Origin: Pelagibacterium sediminicola
GTDB taxonomy: Bacteria; Pseudomonadota; Alphaproteobacteria; Rhizobiales; Devosiaceae
Reading direction: 5' to 3'
Assembly: GCF_003390885.1 (NCBI RefSeq)
Contig: NZ_QMEL01000005.1
Location: forward strand, 1-64,000
Length of the DNA stretch: 64,000 bases
The notes below the pieces were generated by a model. It was not told the origin of the DNA and did not search any database. It saw only the letters and a program-made list of their open reading frames with translations. Made by a program: the position numbers and the translations under genes. Each line of letters starts with the position of its first letter. The stretch's first letter is position 1. This document shows, in pieces, positions 8,892-17,458 of the stretch.

Positions 8892-9107
8892 ATGGCCCGA
8901 AACGACCTCTTTTCGATGCAGCGCAGGCACACAAACACCGCCATGACGGCCCCGGAGCCCGAATGGCGCGAGAACCTGCGCGATCTGGGCCTCATGCTCT
9001 CCGGCATCTGGCAGGACGTGCGTGGCGATCTCGCCGATAGCTTTTCCGATTACGTAAAGTGGCTCACCGCCGGCCTGCGCCGCGCCTTTTCCCAGCGCGC
9101 CGAATAA
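8892..9107 (+). CDS. Small protein of unknown function (71 aa)
   Basis: A 71-residue reading frame starting at ATG with an AGGGGAC ribosome-binding site just upstream and a plausible promoter. The protein has a polar, unstructured start followed by a predicted amphipathic helical region (residues about 28-68: WRENLRDLGLMLSGIWQDV and onward). There is no signal peptide and no metal motif. I do not recognise a family. The good start signals and its isolation between a divergent operon and a tRNA gene support it being a real gene. It could be a small peripheral membrane or regulatory protein, but this is speculation. Confidence 0.6.
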   Translation: MARNDLFSMQRRHTNTAMTAPEPEWRENLRDLGLMLSGIWQDVRGDLADSFSDYVKWLTAGLRRAFSQRAE

Positions 9108-9206
9108 AATTCACCCATATCCCGCAGGCATTCCGGACCGTGGTCACGCCACGGTCTTTTGCCATGCGCCGGATGTATCGACATTGCACTGATGCGGAAA
9201 AGAAAA

Positions 9207-9283
<77 letters not shown>

Positions 9284-9494
9284 TCTGGGGAGGCTGTTGC
9301 ATCCCTCGTAAGGTGGGCTTCGTTTAGCGGGCACCCGAAAACAAGTCAAGCGGCATTGCCGCTGGTTCATAGGGAAAATCACACAAACGCCCCGCGCATG
9401 CGTCGCACACCGGCAAAACCTTGATAGCGTTGACGTTTTGCCCCATATCGAAATGCTGTTTATTTTACGCTCTCACGAACCGGGAGGCGCACTG

Positions 9495-9923
9495 TTGGCC
9501 GAATCCATACCCATCACGGATCGGATCGTGCTCGATGCGGACGAGATCGTGTTTTCCTTCGTCAGAAGTTCGGGCCCCGGCGGGCAGAACGTCAACAAGG
9601 TGGCGACCGCCGCCCAGCTTCGATTCGACGTCGAGAACTCCCCCTCCCTGCCCAACGGCATCAAACCCCGCCTCAAGCGCCTGGCCGGAAGCCGCATGAC
9701 GGCTGATGGGGTGCTCATCATCTTTGCCGACCGGCACCGCTCCCAGAATCGCAACCGCGAGGACGCGATCGCCCGTCTTGCCGATCTCATCCGCGCCGCC
9801 GCTATCCCGCCCCGGCCGCGCAAGCCGACACGCCCGACCCTTGCCTCAAAGACACGTCGCCTCGAAGCAAAAACCCGGCGCGGCGCTGTCAAATCCCAAC
9901 GGCGGACACCGCCGGTCGACTAA
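9495..9923 (+). CDS. arfB: Alternative ribosome-rescue factor / peptidyl-tRNA hydrolase ArfB (YaeJ)
   Basis: A 142-residue class I release factor-like protein without codon-recognition domains. The catalytic GGQ lies at residues 29-31 in SSGPGGQNVNKVAT, and the basic C-terminal tail (about 105-142, rich in Arg and Lys) should enter the empty mRNA channel. It hydrolyses peptidyl-tRNA on stalled ribosomes that lack a stop codon. I chose the TTG at 9495 because GGGAGG lies 7 bp upstream and the resulting 142 residues match the usual family length of about 140. An in-frame ATG at 9438 would add 19 unconserved residues. The 3' end overlaps the stop of the convergent gene by 4 bp. Confidence 0.88.
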   Translation: MAESIPITDRIVLDADEIVFSFVRSSGPGGQNVNKVATAAQLRFDVENSPSLPNGIKPRLKRLAGSRMTADGVLIIFADRHRSQNRNREDAIARLADLIRAAAIPPRPRKPTRPTLASKTRRLEAKTRRGAVKSQRRTPPVD

Positions 9924-10228
9924 AATATCAATCCGGCCAATCTCGAGACCGCATCGACGGCCAGTTCGGCCCAGACCAGCACCAACAGCACGACGATCCC
10001 GGCACAGGCCAGCGCCCGGAAGACCGGGTCCTTCAATTTTCGCCACGCAAGATCGAGCGCAAGGCCGGTGGCGAAAAGCAGCGCACCCATAACCAGAAAG
10101 TCCCCCGGCGCCCAATCCCAGCCGCGCCCATCGACGCCGCCATCACGAATGGTCAGCACCAGCGGAATGAGAAGAACGAGCAAGGTCCCCGCACCGACCC
10201 GCAAAAGACTGTTGCGGTTAAAGACCAT
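9920..10228 (-). CDS. Small integral membrane protein of unknown function (102 aa)
   Basis: A 102-residue protein with three likely membrane helices: about 11-27 (VGAGTLLVLLIPLVLTI), about 40-59 (GDFLVMGALLFATGLALDLA) and about 73-92 (ACAGIVVLLVLVWAELAVDA). There is no recognised catalytic motif. It resembles small hypothetical membrane proteins common in Hyphomicrobiales. The ATG at 10228 gives a compact protein that starts just before the first helix; a longer frame upstream has no helix or conservation. The stop overlaps the convergent arfB stop. Confidence 0.65.
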   Translation of the reverse strand: MVFNRNSLLRVGAGTLLVLLIPLVLTIRDGGVDGRGWDWAPGDFLVMGALLFATGLALDLAWRKLKDPVFRALACAGIVVLLVLVWAELAVDAVSRLAGLIF

Positions 10229-10407
10229 ATCTCTGGCTAGTTTGCACTCCCGCTCCGAAGGCGGCGAATTCCGCGCTATTCCCTCCGGCAAGCATTCATG
10301 GTTACCTTGGCAGCTTTTTGAAGGGGGATGGTGATCGTGCGCCCGGATTCGGAGGAAAATATGTCGCGCTGCGAAATGTGCCTTGATGCACCGCAAAAGG
10401 CTGCGCG

Positions 10408-10929
10408 ATGCTGAACCTTACCCCCTTCGAACTGACCGGCCAGATAGTCGGCGTATTGGCCCTTATTCTGTGCGTAGTTGCATTTTCCAGCAAGGATGAC
10501 GACCGGCTGATGGCCGTCCTCATCCTGGGAAATATCGCCTTTGCCACTCAGTTCGCTCTCTTCGGCGCCTGGACCGCATCAGGCGTCACGACCGTGATCA
10601 TCCTTCGCCTCATCCTCGCGCGCCGCATGCCCGGCAGTTGGAAGGCCATGCTCACGATCCTTGCCGCCACCGTCTGCGTTGCCGCGCTGACCTGGTCGGG
10701 ACCGCTCGACGCTATCCCGCTGGTCGCTGGCATCCTGGGGACATACGCCATGTTCATGTTGCGGGGCATACAGATGCGCCTCACGATGGCGCTGGTCAGT
10801 CTGTGCTGGATCATGACCAACCTGCTCATCGGATCGGTCGGCGCACTCGCCGCAGAAGTCTTCATCCTCGTCACCAACCTGCTCACCATCGCCCGTATCG
10901 CCCGGAGCCAGGCCCCGCGGACGACCTAG
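10408..10929 (+). CDS. YgjV-like inner membrane protein
   Basis: A 173-residue, very hydrophobic protein with about five to six membrane helices. It opens with TPFELTGQIVGVLALILCVVAF followed by SSKDDDRLMAVLILGNIAF. The pattern of a first helix, a short SSKxxxRL polar loop and further helices fits the Imp-YgjV family, whose biochemical function is unknown. The gene stands alone on the plus strand between a convergent/divergent small gene and tRNA-Val. Confidence 0.65.
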   Translation: MLNLTPFELTGQIVGVLALILCVVAFSSKDDDRLMAVLILGNIAFATQFALFGAWTASGVTTVIILRLILARRMPGSWKAMLTILAATVCVAALTWSGPLDAIPLVAGILGTYAMFMLRGIQMRLTMALVSLCWIMTNLLIGSVGALAAEVFILVTNLLTIARIARSQAPRTT

Positions 10930-11013
10930 CCTTGAACCGAAACAAGGCCGCAAGCCACAGGACGAGCGGAAGCGAGGACCCCGGTGAACGGTACGGCGCG
11001 TGAGAGAGAAAAA

Positions 11014-11089
11014 TGGTGGGCGATGACAGACTCGAACTGCCGACATCCTCGGTGTAAACGAGGCGCTCTACCAACTGAGCTAATCGCCC
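11014..11089 (-). tRNA. tRNA-Val (TAC)
   Basis: The minus strand forms a 76-nt tRNA with encoded CCA. The acceptor stem is GGGCGAT/ATCGCCC, the D arm lies in AGCTCAGTTGGTAGAGC, the anticodon arm CCTCGTTTACACCGAGG has anticodon TAC, and the T arm contains CAGTTCGAGTCTG. It sits downstream of hup on the same strand. Confidence 0.96.
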
Positions 11090-11212
11090 TTGCCGCAAGG
11101 CGCGGAAAGTGGTTCGGCCTGCTTGGGCCGCTGCGGGGCACTGCTTAAGCGCAATAAGATGCCGCGTCAAGCGCGACCGATACCGCCCCGGAAAGCTGTT
11201 CTGCAAATGGCG

Positions 11213-11235
11213 AGACCCCGGACGCCGTCCGGGGT
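11213..11235 (-). terminator. Strong hairpin downstream of hup, possible terminator
   Basis: GACCCCGGAC and GTCCGGGGTC form a 10-bp perfect stem with a 3-nt loop, 29 bp past the hup stop codon. There is no clear run of T after it on the minus strand, so it may act as an mRNA stabiliser or a weak terminator instead of a classical intrinsic one. Confidence 0.5.
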
Positions 11236-11263
11236 CAAACCAAGAACCATATCGGTATATGGC

Positions 11264-11536
11264 TTAGTTCAGCGCATCCTTGAGGCCCTTGCCGGGCTTG
11301 AACTTGGGCTGGGTCGACGCCGGAATATCGATTTCCGCGCCGGTTGCCGGGTTACGGCCCTTGGTGGCCTTGCGCTGCACGGCAGCAAACGTGCCGAAGC
11401 CGACCAGGCGCACTTCATCGCCGCCCTTGAGAGCTGCGGTGATGGCCTCGAAAACAGCATCGACTGCTGCCCCGGCATCTGCCTTGGTGAGACCGGCCTT
11501 GTCCGCAACTGCCGCGCTCAGATCGTTCTTGTTCAT
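11264..11536 (-). CDS. hupB: HU family DNA-binding protein
   Basis: A 90-residue nucleoid protein with the full HU layout: a helical dimerisation region (MNKNDLSAAVADKAGLTKADA), the GDEVRLVGFGTFAAV strand and turn, and the DNA-binding arm with GRNPATGAEIDIPAS. It should form a dimer that bends and compacts DNA without sequence preference. A GAGG Shine-Dalgarno element precedes the ATG. It follows lon on the same strand, the classic clpP-clpX-lon-hup order of many proteobacteria. A terminator lies between lon and hup, so hup likely has its own promoter in the 308-bp gap 11537-11844. Confidence 0.95.
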   Translation of the reverse strand: MNKNDLSAAVADKAGLTKADAGAAVDAVFEAITAALKGGDEVRLVGFGTFAAVQRKATKGRNPATGAEIDIPASTQPKFKPGKGLKDALN

Positions 11537-11795
11537 AGCGTTTCCTCACAATGAATTGCCCATCCCAAAATTCGGGGCTGGGCGGAAGCGCGATCACCCT
11601 TTTACGATTCCGGGGTAAAAGCAAGGAAAACTGCGGGTTTCCGCGTTTTGCAAAGCGGAAAATCGGCAGTTTTCCACCCCCATTGCAGCTTGGCCGCGCT
11701 CGATCAGGAGAAAAATCATCGTGACGGCCGGAAACGCCTAGTGGACGGGGGACTACGGGTGAAGAACATGCTCAGGGAAAAGTGACCATCACAAC

Positions 11796-11820
11796 GAAAA
11801 ACGGCGCCCGAAGGCGCCGT
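11796..11820 (-). terminator. Intrinsic terminator of lon
   Basis: On the minus strand the stem ACGGCGCC-TTCG-GGCGCCGT is followed by TTTTTCG, a textbook rho-independent terminator with a stable TTCG tetraloop, 24 bp past the lon stop codon. Confidence 0.9.
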
Positions 11821-11844
11821 CTGGGTTCAGGGTGACAAGAGGGA

Positions 11845-14277
11845 TCAGTGCGGCAGCGCGGCACCGGCATCCTCGCCCTCGGCGGCAGGCGTCTTCTCCT
11901 TGAGATCGGCCTCATCGAAATTCCATTCGATAGCTTCAGGCATTTCCACAAGCGCGTGCTCGAGCACCTCGCCCATGCGCGAAACCGGGACGATCTCGAG
12001 GCCTTCCTTGACGTTGGCCGGAATCTCCTTGAGATCGCGCACGTTCTCTTCCGGGATCAGCACCTTTTTGATGCCGCCCCGAAGCGCTGCAAGCAGCTTT
12101 TCTTTGAGCCCCCCAATCGGCAGCACACGGCCGCGCAGAGTGATCTCGCCGGTCATCGCCACATCGTTGCGCACCGGAATCCCGGTCATCACCGATACGA
12201 TGGCCGTCGCCATGCCGATGCCCGCCGAGGGGCCATCCTTGGGCGTTGCGCCTTCGGGCACGTGTACGTGGATGTCGCGCTTCTCAAATAGCGGCGGCTT
12301 GATGCCGTATTCGACAGCCCGGGCCTTCACATAGGTCGCGGCGGCGGAGATGGACTCCTTCATCACGTCCTTGAGATTGCCCGTGACGGTCATGCGGCCC
12401 TTGCCGGGGCTCATGATGCCTTCGATAGTCAAAAGCTCGCCCCCGACCGCCGTCCAGGCAAGTCCGGTCACAACGCCCACCTGCGGCTCGGTCTCGCTTT
12501 CGCCATAACGGAAGCGCGGTGCGCCCAGATATTCCTCGACCACCTCGGGGGTGACGTCGATTTTCTTCTTGCCGGTGATCAGGATGTCCTTGACCGCCTT
12601 GCGCATCAGGTTCGCGATCTCGCGCTTGAGATTTCTGACGCCCGCCTCCCGCGTATAACGGCGGGTCAAAAGCATCAGGCTCTCATCGGGCAATTCGAAC
12701 TCTTCGGCGCGCAGCCCGTGCTCCTTGAGCGTTTCGGGGATGAGGTGACGGCGGGCGATTTCCCACTTTTCCTCATCCGTATAACCCGAGAGCCGGATGA
12801 TCTCCATGCGGTCGAGCAGCGGCCCCGGAATGTTGAGCGTATTGGCCGTCGTCACGAACATCACGTCCGAAAGGTCGAAATCGACCTCCAGATAGTGGTC
12901 CGAGAATGTCGAGTTCTGCTCGGGGTCGAGCACTTCGAGCAGCGCCGAGGACGGGTCGCCCCGAAAATCCTGCCCCATCTTGTCGATCTCATCGAGCAGG
13001 AACAGCGGGTTGGCCTTGCCGGCCTTCTTGAGCGATTGCACGATCTTGCCCGGCATCGAGCCGATATAGGTCCGCCGGTGCCCGCGGATTTCCGCCTCGT
13101 CCCGCACCCCGCCCAGGCTCATGCGCACATATTCGCGCCCCGTCGCCTTGGCGATCGAGCGTGCCAGCGAAGTCTTGCCGACGCCCGGAGGGCCGACAAG
13201 GCACAGGATCGGTCCCTTGAGCTTGCCGGTGCGGCTCTGCACCGCCAGATATTCGACGATGCGCTCCTTGACCTTTTCAAGACCGTAGTGATCGTTGTCC
13301 AGCACCTGCTCGGCGAACTTCAAGTCCTTCTTGATCTTGGACTTCTTGCCCCAGGGCAGGTTCAGCATCCAGTCGAGATAGTTGCGCACGACCGTCGCCT
13401 CGGCAGACATCGGCGACATCTGCTTGAGCTTCTTCATCTCGGCCGCGGCCTTCTGGCGGGCTTCCTTGGAGAGCTTGGTCTTGGCGATGCGGTCCTCGAG
13501 CTCCTGAAGCTCGGAGGTGCCGTCCTCATTGTCGCCCAGCTCGCGCTGGATCGCCTTCATCTGCTCGTTGAGGTAGTATTCGCGCTGGGTCTTCTCCATC
13601 TGGCGCTTGACCCGGCTGCGGATGCGCTTTTCGACCTGCAACACGCCGATCTCGCCTTCCATCAGCCCCAGCACGCGCTCCAGCCGTTCGGTGACCGAAG
13701 GCGTGGCCAGGATATCCTGCTTGTCCTGGATCTTGACGGTCAAGTTGGACGCGATCTGGTCGGCCAGCGTCGAGTGATCCTCGATCTGGGCAACAGCCGC
13801 GACGATCTCCGAGGAAATCTTCTTGTTGAGCTTGGCGTAGTTCTCGAACTCGGACACCGCCGAGCGCGCCAGCGCCTCGGCCTCGACCTCGTCATGGGCG
13901 ACGAGTTCGAGCGGTTCGGCGACCGCCTCGAAATAATCCTCGGTCTGGACGTACTTGTCGATTTTCGCGCGGTACAGCCCCTCGACAAGCACCTTGACGG
14001 TACCGTCCGGCAGCTTGAGCAGTTGCAGCACCGAGGCGATGGTACCGATCTCATAGATGGCGTCAGGGGCGGGATCGTCTTCCTGCGCGTTCTTCTGCGT
14101 CACGACGAAAATATGCTTGTCCTCGCGCATCACCTCTTCAAGGGCACGCACGGACTTTTCCCGGCCTACGAACAGCGGAACGATCTTGGTGGGGAACACC
14201 ACGATGTCGCGCAGCGGCAGAACGGGGTACACCTTGGAGCGGTCGATGCTTTCGACCGTCTTGTTGTCTTCCGACAT
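11845..14277 (-). CDS. lon: ATP-dependent Lon protease
   Basis: An 810-residue LonA protease. The N-terminal substrate-binding LON domain (about 17-210) opens with [24 protein letters not shown] helical linker follows, then the AAA+ ATPase with Walker [13 protein letters not shown] and a Walker B ending in LLDEIDKM. In the serine protease domain the catalytic Ser is near 684 in [10 protein letters not shown] and the Lys near 727 in GGLKEKLLA. Lon degrades misfolded and regulatory proteins in the cytoplasm. The length is normal. The ATG has an AAGGATAG ribosome-binding site. A heat-shock-like promoter lies about 120 bp upstream and an intrinsic terminator directly downstream. Confidence 0.98.
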   Translation of the reverse strand: MSEDNKTVESIDRSKVYPVLPLRDIVVFPTKIVPLFVGREKSVRALEEVMREDKHIFVVTQKNAQEDDPAPDAIYEIGTIASVLQLLKLPDGTVKVLVEGLYRAKIDKYVQTEDYFEAVAEPLELVAHDEVEAEALARSAVSEFENYAKLNKKISSEIVAAVAQIEDHSTLADQIASNLTVKIQDKQDILATPSVTERLERVLGLMEGEIGVLQVEKRIRSRVKRQMEKTQREYYLNEQMKAIQRELGDNEDGTSELQELEDRIAKTKLSKEARQKAAAEMKKLKQMSPMSAEATVVRNYLDWMLNLPWGKKSKIKKDLKFAEQVLDNDHYGLEKVKERIVEYLAVQSRTGKLKGPILCLVGPPGVGKTSLARSIAKATGREYVRMSLGGVRDEAEIRGHRRTYIGSMPGKIVQSLKKAGKANPLFLLDEIDKMGQDFRGDPSSALLEVLDPEQNSTFSDHYLEVDFDLSDVMFVTTANTLNIPGPLLDRMEIIRLSGYTDEEKWEIARRHLIPETLKEHGLRAEEFELPDESLMLLTRRYTREAGVRNLKREIANLMRKAVKDILITGKKKIDVTPEVVEEYLGAPRFRYGESETEPQVGVVTGLAWTAVGGELLTIEGIMSPGKGRMTVTGNLKDVMKESISAAATYVKARAVEYGIKPPLFEKRDIHVHVPEGATPKDGPSAGIGMATAIVSVMTGIPVRNDVAMTGEITLRGRVLPIGGLKEKLLAALRGGIKKVLIPEENVRDLKEIPANVKEGLEIVPVSRMGEVLEHALVEMPEAIEWNFDEADLKEKTPAAEGEDAGAALPH

Positions 14278-14396
14278 TCTCTATCCTTTCACGGCTGGCG
14301 CAAAGGGAGGGGCACCAGCCAATCCGGCATTCGTCCGATGATGGCCTGCAACCCGCTAGGGATTCGTAAACCGCCCGGAACGACTCTTCGATCATA

Positions 14397-14424
14397 AGAT
14401 AGGGCATAAACCGCGCGCCACAAG
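14397..14424 (-). promoter_or_regulatory. Sigma-32-like heat-shock promoter of lon
   Basis: On the minus strand CTTG (14424-14421) is followed after 17 bp by CCTATCT (14403-14397). This fits the alphaproteobacterial RpoH consensus CTTG-N17/18-CYTATNT. The predicted transcript would begin near 14390, giving a leader of about 110 nt before the lon ATG. Lon is a typical RpoH target. Confidence 0.55.
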
Positions 14425-14488
14425 CGCGCGGCCCAACATTTCCCCTTTCCAAACCGATGATATCGGAGCGCGTTGACTGCCGGAGCGG

Positions 14489-14884
14489 TTAGCGGAGCTG
14501 GAGCTTGTCGGCCTGATAAGCTTCCTCGCAAGCATCCAGCTCGACCAAATAGCTTGTCTCATCGTCCAGCGCGAAATCGGCCGCGGCCTCATCGAAGATC
14601 GCCCAGATCTCCTCACCCTCTGCGGTGGGCAGCCCAGCCTCGCGCATCACCTCATCGAGCCGCTCGCCCAGATCATAGGCCATGTCCTCATAATGGAGCG
14701 CATCTTGCGACCCTTCGTCCCAATAATAGGCTTCCTCAAGAAACAGTGCGCTGCACCAGATGGCGTCAATCGTGGCCGGGGAAAGATTGGCGGTGAGTTT
14801 AGTGACCGGTTGCCCGTAAGCGGCTGGCGATCCGAGCAACAGACCGCCCGCCATGACCGCCAGCACGAAAATTCTGCTTTTCAT
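14489..14884 (-). CDS. Small exported protein of unknown function
   Basis: A 131-residue protein with a clear signal peptide (MKSRIFVLAVMAGGLLLGSPAAYG, about 1-24). The mature region is very acidic (many Asp and Glu) and contains two cysteines, in IWCSALFLEEAYYW and ELDACEEAYQADK, that could form a disulfide in the periplasm. I do not recognise a named family. It lies between clpX and lon, which are adjacent in most relatives, and has a terminator (of clpX) upstream and the lon promoter downstream. It is therefore probably an independently transcribed insertion. Confidence 0.7.
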   Translation of the reverse strand: MKSRIFVLAVMAGGLLLGSPAAYGQPVTKLTANLSPATIDAIWCSALFLEEAYYWDEGSQDALHYEDMAYDLGERLDEVMREAGLPTAEGEEIWAIFDEAAADFALDDETSYLVELDACEEAYQADKLQLR

Positions 14885-15005
14885 GGATCATCCCCCGATA
14901 GATGCCGCAACCGCTTTTTAGGACATTTCAGAGCTTGAAGAAAGCAGCCTCGCACTCACTCCCTGCTTTTCCAGCAAAACGAGCGGGGTCTTCCAATTCC
15001 AAATG

Positions 15006-15030
15006 AAAAAGCCCGGAGAAATCTCCGGGC
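15006..15030 (-). terminator. Intrinsic terminator of clpX
   Basis: On the minus strand GCCCGGAGA and TCTCCGGGC form a 9-bp stem followed by TTTTTCATTT, 23 bp beyond the clpX stop codon. A shorter T run on the other side could give some activity in the reverse direction. Confidence 0.9.
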
Positions 15031-15053
15031 TTTCGCAAAATCCGGCCGGGGCG

Positions 15054-16331
15054 TTACGCTCCCGACTTCATATCTTCCTTGGCGCGCTCGGCGTAAATAT
15101 AGAGCGGGCGGACATCCTTGTTTTCCACCACGTCCTGGCTGATCACCACTTCCTCGACCCCTTCGAGCGAAGGCAGGTCGTACATGGTGTCGAGCAGAAT
15201 CGCCTCGAGGATCGACCGCAGCCCGCGCGCGCCGGTCTTGCGGGCGATCGCCTGCCGTGCCACGGCCTTGAGCGCGTCCTCGTGGAACGTCAATTCGACG
15301 TTCTCCATCTCGAACAGCCGCTGGTACTGCCGCACCAGCGCGTTCTTGGGCTCGGCCAGAATCTGGACCAGCGCATCCTCGTCGAGGTCTTCGAGCGTGG
15401 CGATGACCGGGAGACGGCCGATGAATTCGGGGATCAGCCCGAACCGCACCATGTCCTCGGGCTCGACCTCGGCCAGAACGTCGCCGACGCGACGGTCCTG
15501 CGGGTCCTTGACGTCGGCCATGAAGCCGATGGAAGAACCCTCGCCGCGTTCGGAAATGACCTTTTCAAGCCCCGCGAACGCGCCGCCGCAGATAAAGAGG
15601 ATATTGGTCGTATCCACCTGCAGGAATTCCTGCTGGGGATGCTTGCGTCCACCCTGCGGGGGAACGGACGCGACCGTTCCCTCCATGATCTTGAGCAGCG
15701 CCTGCTGCACGCCCTCGCCCGAGACGTCGCGGGTTATGGACGGGTTATCCGACTTGCGCGAAATCTTGTCGACCTCGTCGATATAGACGATGCCGCGCTG
15801 GGCCTTCTCGACGTTGTAGTCGGCGGCCTGCAGCAGCTTGAGGATGATGTTCTCGACATCCTCGCCGACATAGCCCGCCTCGGTCAGCGTCGTCGCATCG
15901 GCCATGGTGAAGGGCACATCGAGAATGCGCGCCAGCGTCTGGGCCAGAAGCGTCTTGCCGCAGCCGGTGGGGCCGATGAGCAGGATGTTGGACTTGGAAA
16001 GCTCAACGTCCTGATTCTTGGCCGCATGGTGCAGGCGCTTGTAGTGGTTGTGCACGGCGACCGAGAGCACGCGCTTGGCGCGGCGCTGGCCGATCACGTA
16101 GTCATCGAGCACCTTGCAGATGTCGGCCGGGCTCGGCACGCCATCGGCGGACTTGACCATCGAGGTTTTGGATTCCTCGCGGATGATGTCCATGCACAGT
16201 TCCACGCACTCATCGCAGATGAATACGGTCGGACCAGCGATCAGCTTTCGGACTTCGTGTTGGGATTTCCCGCAGAACGAGCAGTAAAGCGTGTTCTTTG
16301 AGGAGTCTCCGCTCGAATTTTCCTTGGACAT
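15054..16331 (-). CDS. clpX: ATP-dependent Clp protease ATP-binding subunit ClpX
   Basis: A 425-residue AAA+ unfoldase. The N-terminal zinc-binding domain has Cys17, Cys20, Cys39 and Cys42 in CSFCGKSQ and ICDECVELC. Walker A is GPTGCGKT (120-127), the pore loop is in [11 protein letters not shown], and Walker B is [11 protein letters not shown] helical ClpP-docking IGF-type loop is expected in the region after the sensor motifs. ClpX recognises, unfolds and feeds substrates (including ssrA-tagged proteins and cell-cycle regulators such as CtrA in relatives) to ClpP. Start chosen at MSKENSSGD from family conservation. It follows clpP by 176 bp on the same strand and ends in its own terminator. 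Confidence 0.98.
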   Translation of the reverse strand: MSKENSSGDSSKNTLYCSFCGKSQHEVRKLIAGPTVFICDECVELCMDIIREESKTSMVKSADGVPSPADICKVLDDYVIGQRRAKRVLSVAVHNHYKRLHHAAKNQDVELSKSNILLIGPTGCGKTLLAQTLARILDVPFTMADATTLTEAGYVGEDVENIILKLLQAADYNVEKAQRGIVYIDEVDKISRKSDNPSITRDVSGEGVQQALLKIMEGTVASVPPQGGRKHPQQEFLQVDTTNILFICGGAFAGLEKVISERGEGSSIGFMADVKDPQDRRVGDVLAEVEPEDMVRFGLIPEFIGRLPVIATLEDLDEDALVQILAEPKNALVRQYQRLFEMENVELTFHEDALKAVARQAIARKTGARGLRSILEAILLDTMYDLPSLEGVEEVVISQDVVENKDVRPLYIYAERAKEDMKSGA

Positions 16332-16460
16332 CCAGTTACTCCGGTAAGCGCGTCCCACGCTTTGGGTTAGATCACCGTATCGTTCAAGGCTAGTCCCATG
16401 GACATGAACAAACGGTATTCATTACGACCATAAAGGCCAAGTGCGCGGGGCGCAATCCAG

Positions 16461-16483
16461 ACAGGCGCCGCATCGGCGCCTGT
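16461..16483 (-). terminator. Hairpin between clpP and clpX
   Basis: ACAGGCGCC and GGCGCCTGT form a 9-bp perfect stem with a 5-nt loop, 24 bp past the clpP stop. No real T run follows on the minus strand, so it is more likely a partial terminator or processing hairpin that could set the clpP to clpX ratio. Confidence 0.5.
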
Positions 16484-16507
16484 CGATAAATGCGGTAAAT
16501 GCTGCGG

Positions 16508-17137
16508 TCAGGCGCCCCCTTCGGGGATGGCGCGCTTCTCGTGAACCTGGTCGATAAGCCCCAGTTCCTTGGCCTCTTCGGGGCTCAGGAACCGGTCGCG
16601 TTCGAGCAGGTCCTCGATTTCCTGATAGGAACGCCCGGTGTGCTTCACATAGATTTCATTGAGGCGCTTCTTGAGGCTTTCCGCCTCACGGGCGTGAATC
16701 AGGATGTCGGTCACCTGTCCCTGATAGCCGCCCGAAGGCTGGTGCACCATGACCCGCGCATTGGGCAGACATCCGCGCATGCCGGCGTCACCGGCCGTCA
16801 GCAGCAGCGAACCCATCGATGCCGCCTGCCCGAGACACAGCGTCTGCACCTTGGGGCGGATGAACTGCATGGTGTCGTAGATCGAAAGCCCCGCCGTCAC
16901 CACGCCGCCGGGCGAGTTGATGTACATGGCGATTTCCTTTTTCGGGTTCTCCGATTCAAGGAACAAGAGCTGCGCCACGATCACCGAGGCCATGTTGTCC
17001 TCGACGACGCCGGTCACGAAAATGATACGCTCGCGGAGGAGGCGCGAATAGATGTCGAACGCGCGTTCGCCACGGTTTGACTGCTCGACCACCATCGGCA
17101 CGAGCGTGTTGTTCAGAAGTTCGACGGGATCACGCAT
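16508..17137 (-). CDS. clpP: ATP-dependent Clp protease proteolytic subunit ClpP
   Basis: A 209-residue serine protease subunit with the catalytic triad Ser107 ([11 protein letters not shown]), His132 ([10 protein letters not shown]) and Asp181 ([13 protein letters not shown]). The glycine-rich [10 protein letters not shown] segment and the N-terminal axial-loop sequence [18 protein letters not shown] are also present. It forms a double heptameric ring and works with ClpX, encoded immediately downstream. The ATG at 17137 follows GGGGGAGA. A longer frame upstream lacks conservation and would run into the predicted heat-shock promoter. Confidence 0.98.
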   Translation of the reverse strand: MRDPVELLNNTLVPMVVEQSNRGERAFDIYSRLLRERIIFVTGVVEDNMASVIVAQLLFLESENPKKEIAMYINSPGGVVTAGLSIYDTMQFIRPKVQTLCLGQAASMGSLLLTAGDAGMRGCLPNARVMVHQPSGGYQGQVTDILIHAREAESLKKRLNEIYVKHTGRSYQEIEDLLERDRFLSPEEAKELGLIDQVHEKRAIPEGGA

Positions 17138-17219
17138 GTCTTTAAAAATTCTCCCCCAGGGAAACGAATCGGTTGGATGGCGATTGCAGCGAGGTTGGTT
17201 TAACGGCGGGTAAAGCGTC

Positions 17220-17248
17220 AAATAGGTTTTGAGCAGCGCCGGTTCAAT
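17220..17248 (-). promoter_or_regulatory. Sigma-32-like heat-shock promoter of clpP
   Basis: On the minus strand ATTGAA (its ATTG at 17248-17245) is followed after 18 bp by CCTATTT (17226-17220). This agrees with the alphaproteobacterial RpoH consensus CTTG-N17/18-CYTATNT except for the first base. It lies about 85 bp upstream of the clpP ATG. Confidence 0.5.
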
Positions 17249-17390
17249 AGCAATCCCCAGATGGCCCAAATATGGCGGCATGCTTAACCGCTAAAATGCC
17301 GTCTTTGCCGCAAACCTATCAATCCCGGAATGACCTTGGAGTGGCTGACACGCTTCCACCTTCTATCCTCACTATCATTCTGGGACGTGC

Positions 17391-17412
17391 ACCCGGGTCC
17401 AGACCGAACCCG
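17391..17412. repeat. Short repeat shared with the left end of the window
   Basis: The 14-mer CCAGACCGAACCCG at 17399-17412 also occurs at 161-174. In both places it is preceded by a C/G-rich palindromic fragment (CACCCGGGT here, TGTCACCCCGGAAT at 147-160), so both look like decayed ends of the family C type of intergenic repeat. The 321-bp gap 17138-17458 otherwise holds only the clpP promoter. Confidence 0.4.
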
Positions 17413-17458
17413 TCAAAATCGTGGAAACCTTCATGATTTCATCAAAACCCGAAACGAC

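Noticed and set aside
12718-14397. 559-codon plus-strand reading frame across lon
   Set aside because: It is antisense to lon, is dominated by Leu/Arg/Asp/His as expected from the complement of a conserved coding frame, and has no ribosome-binding site.
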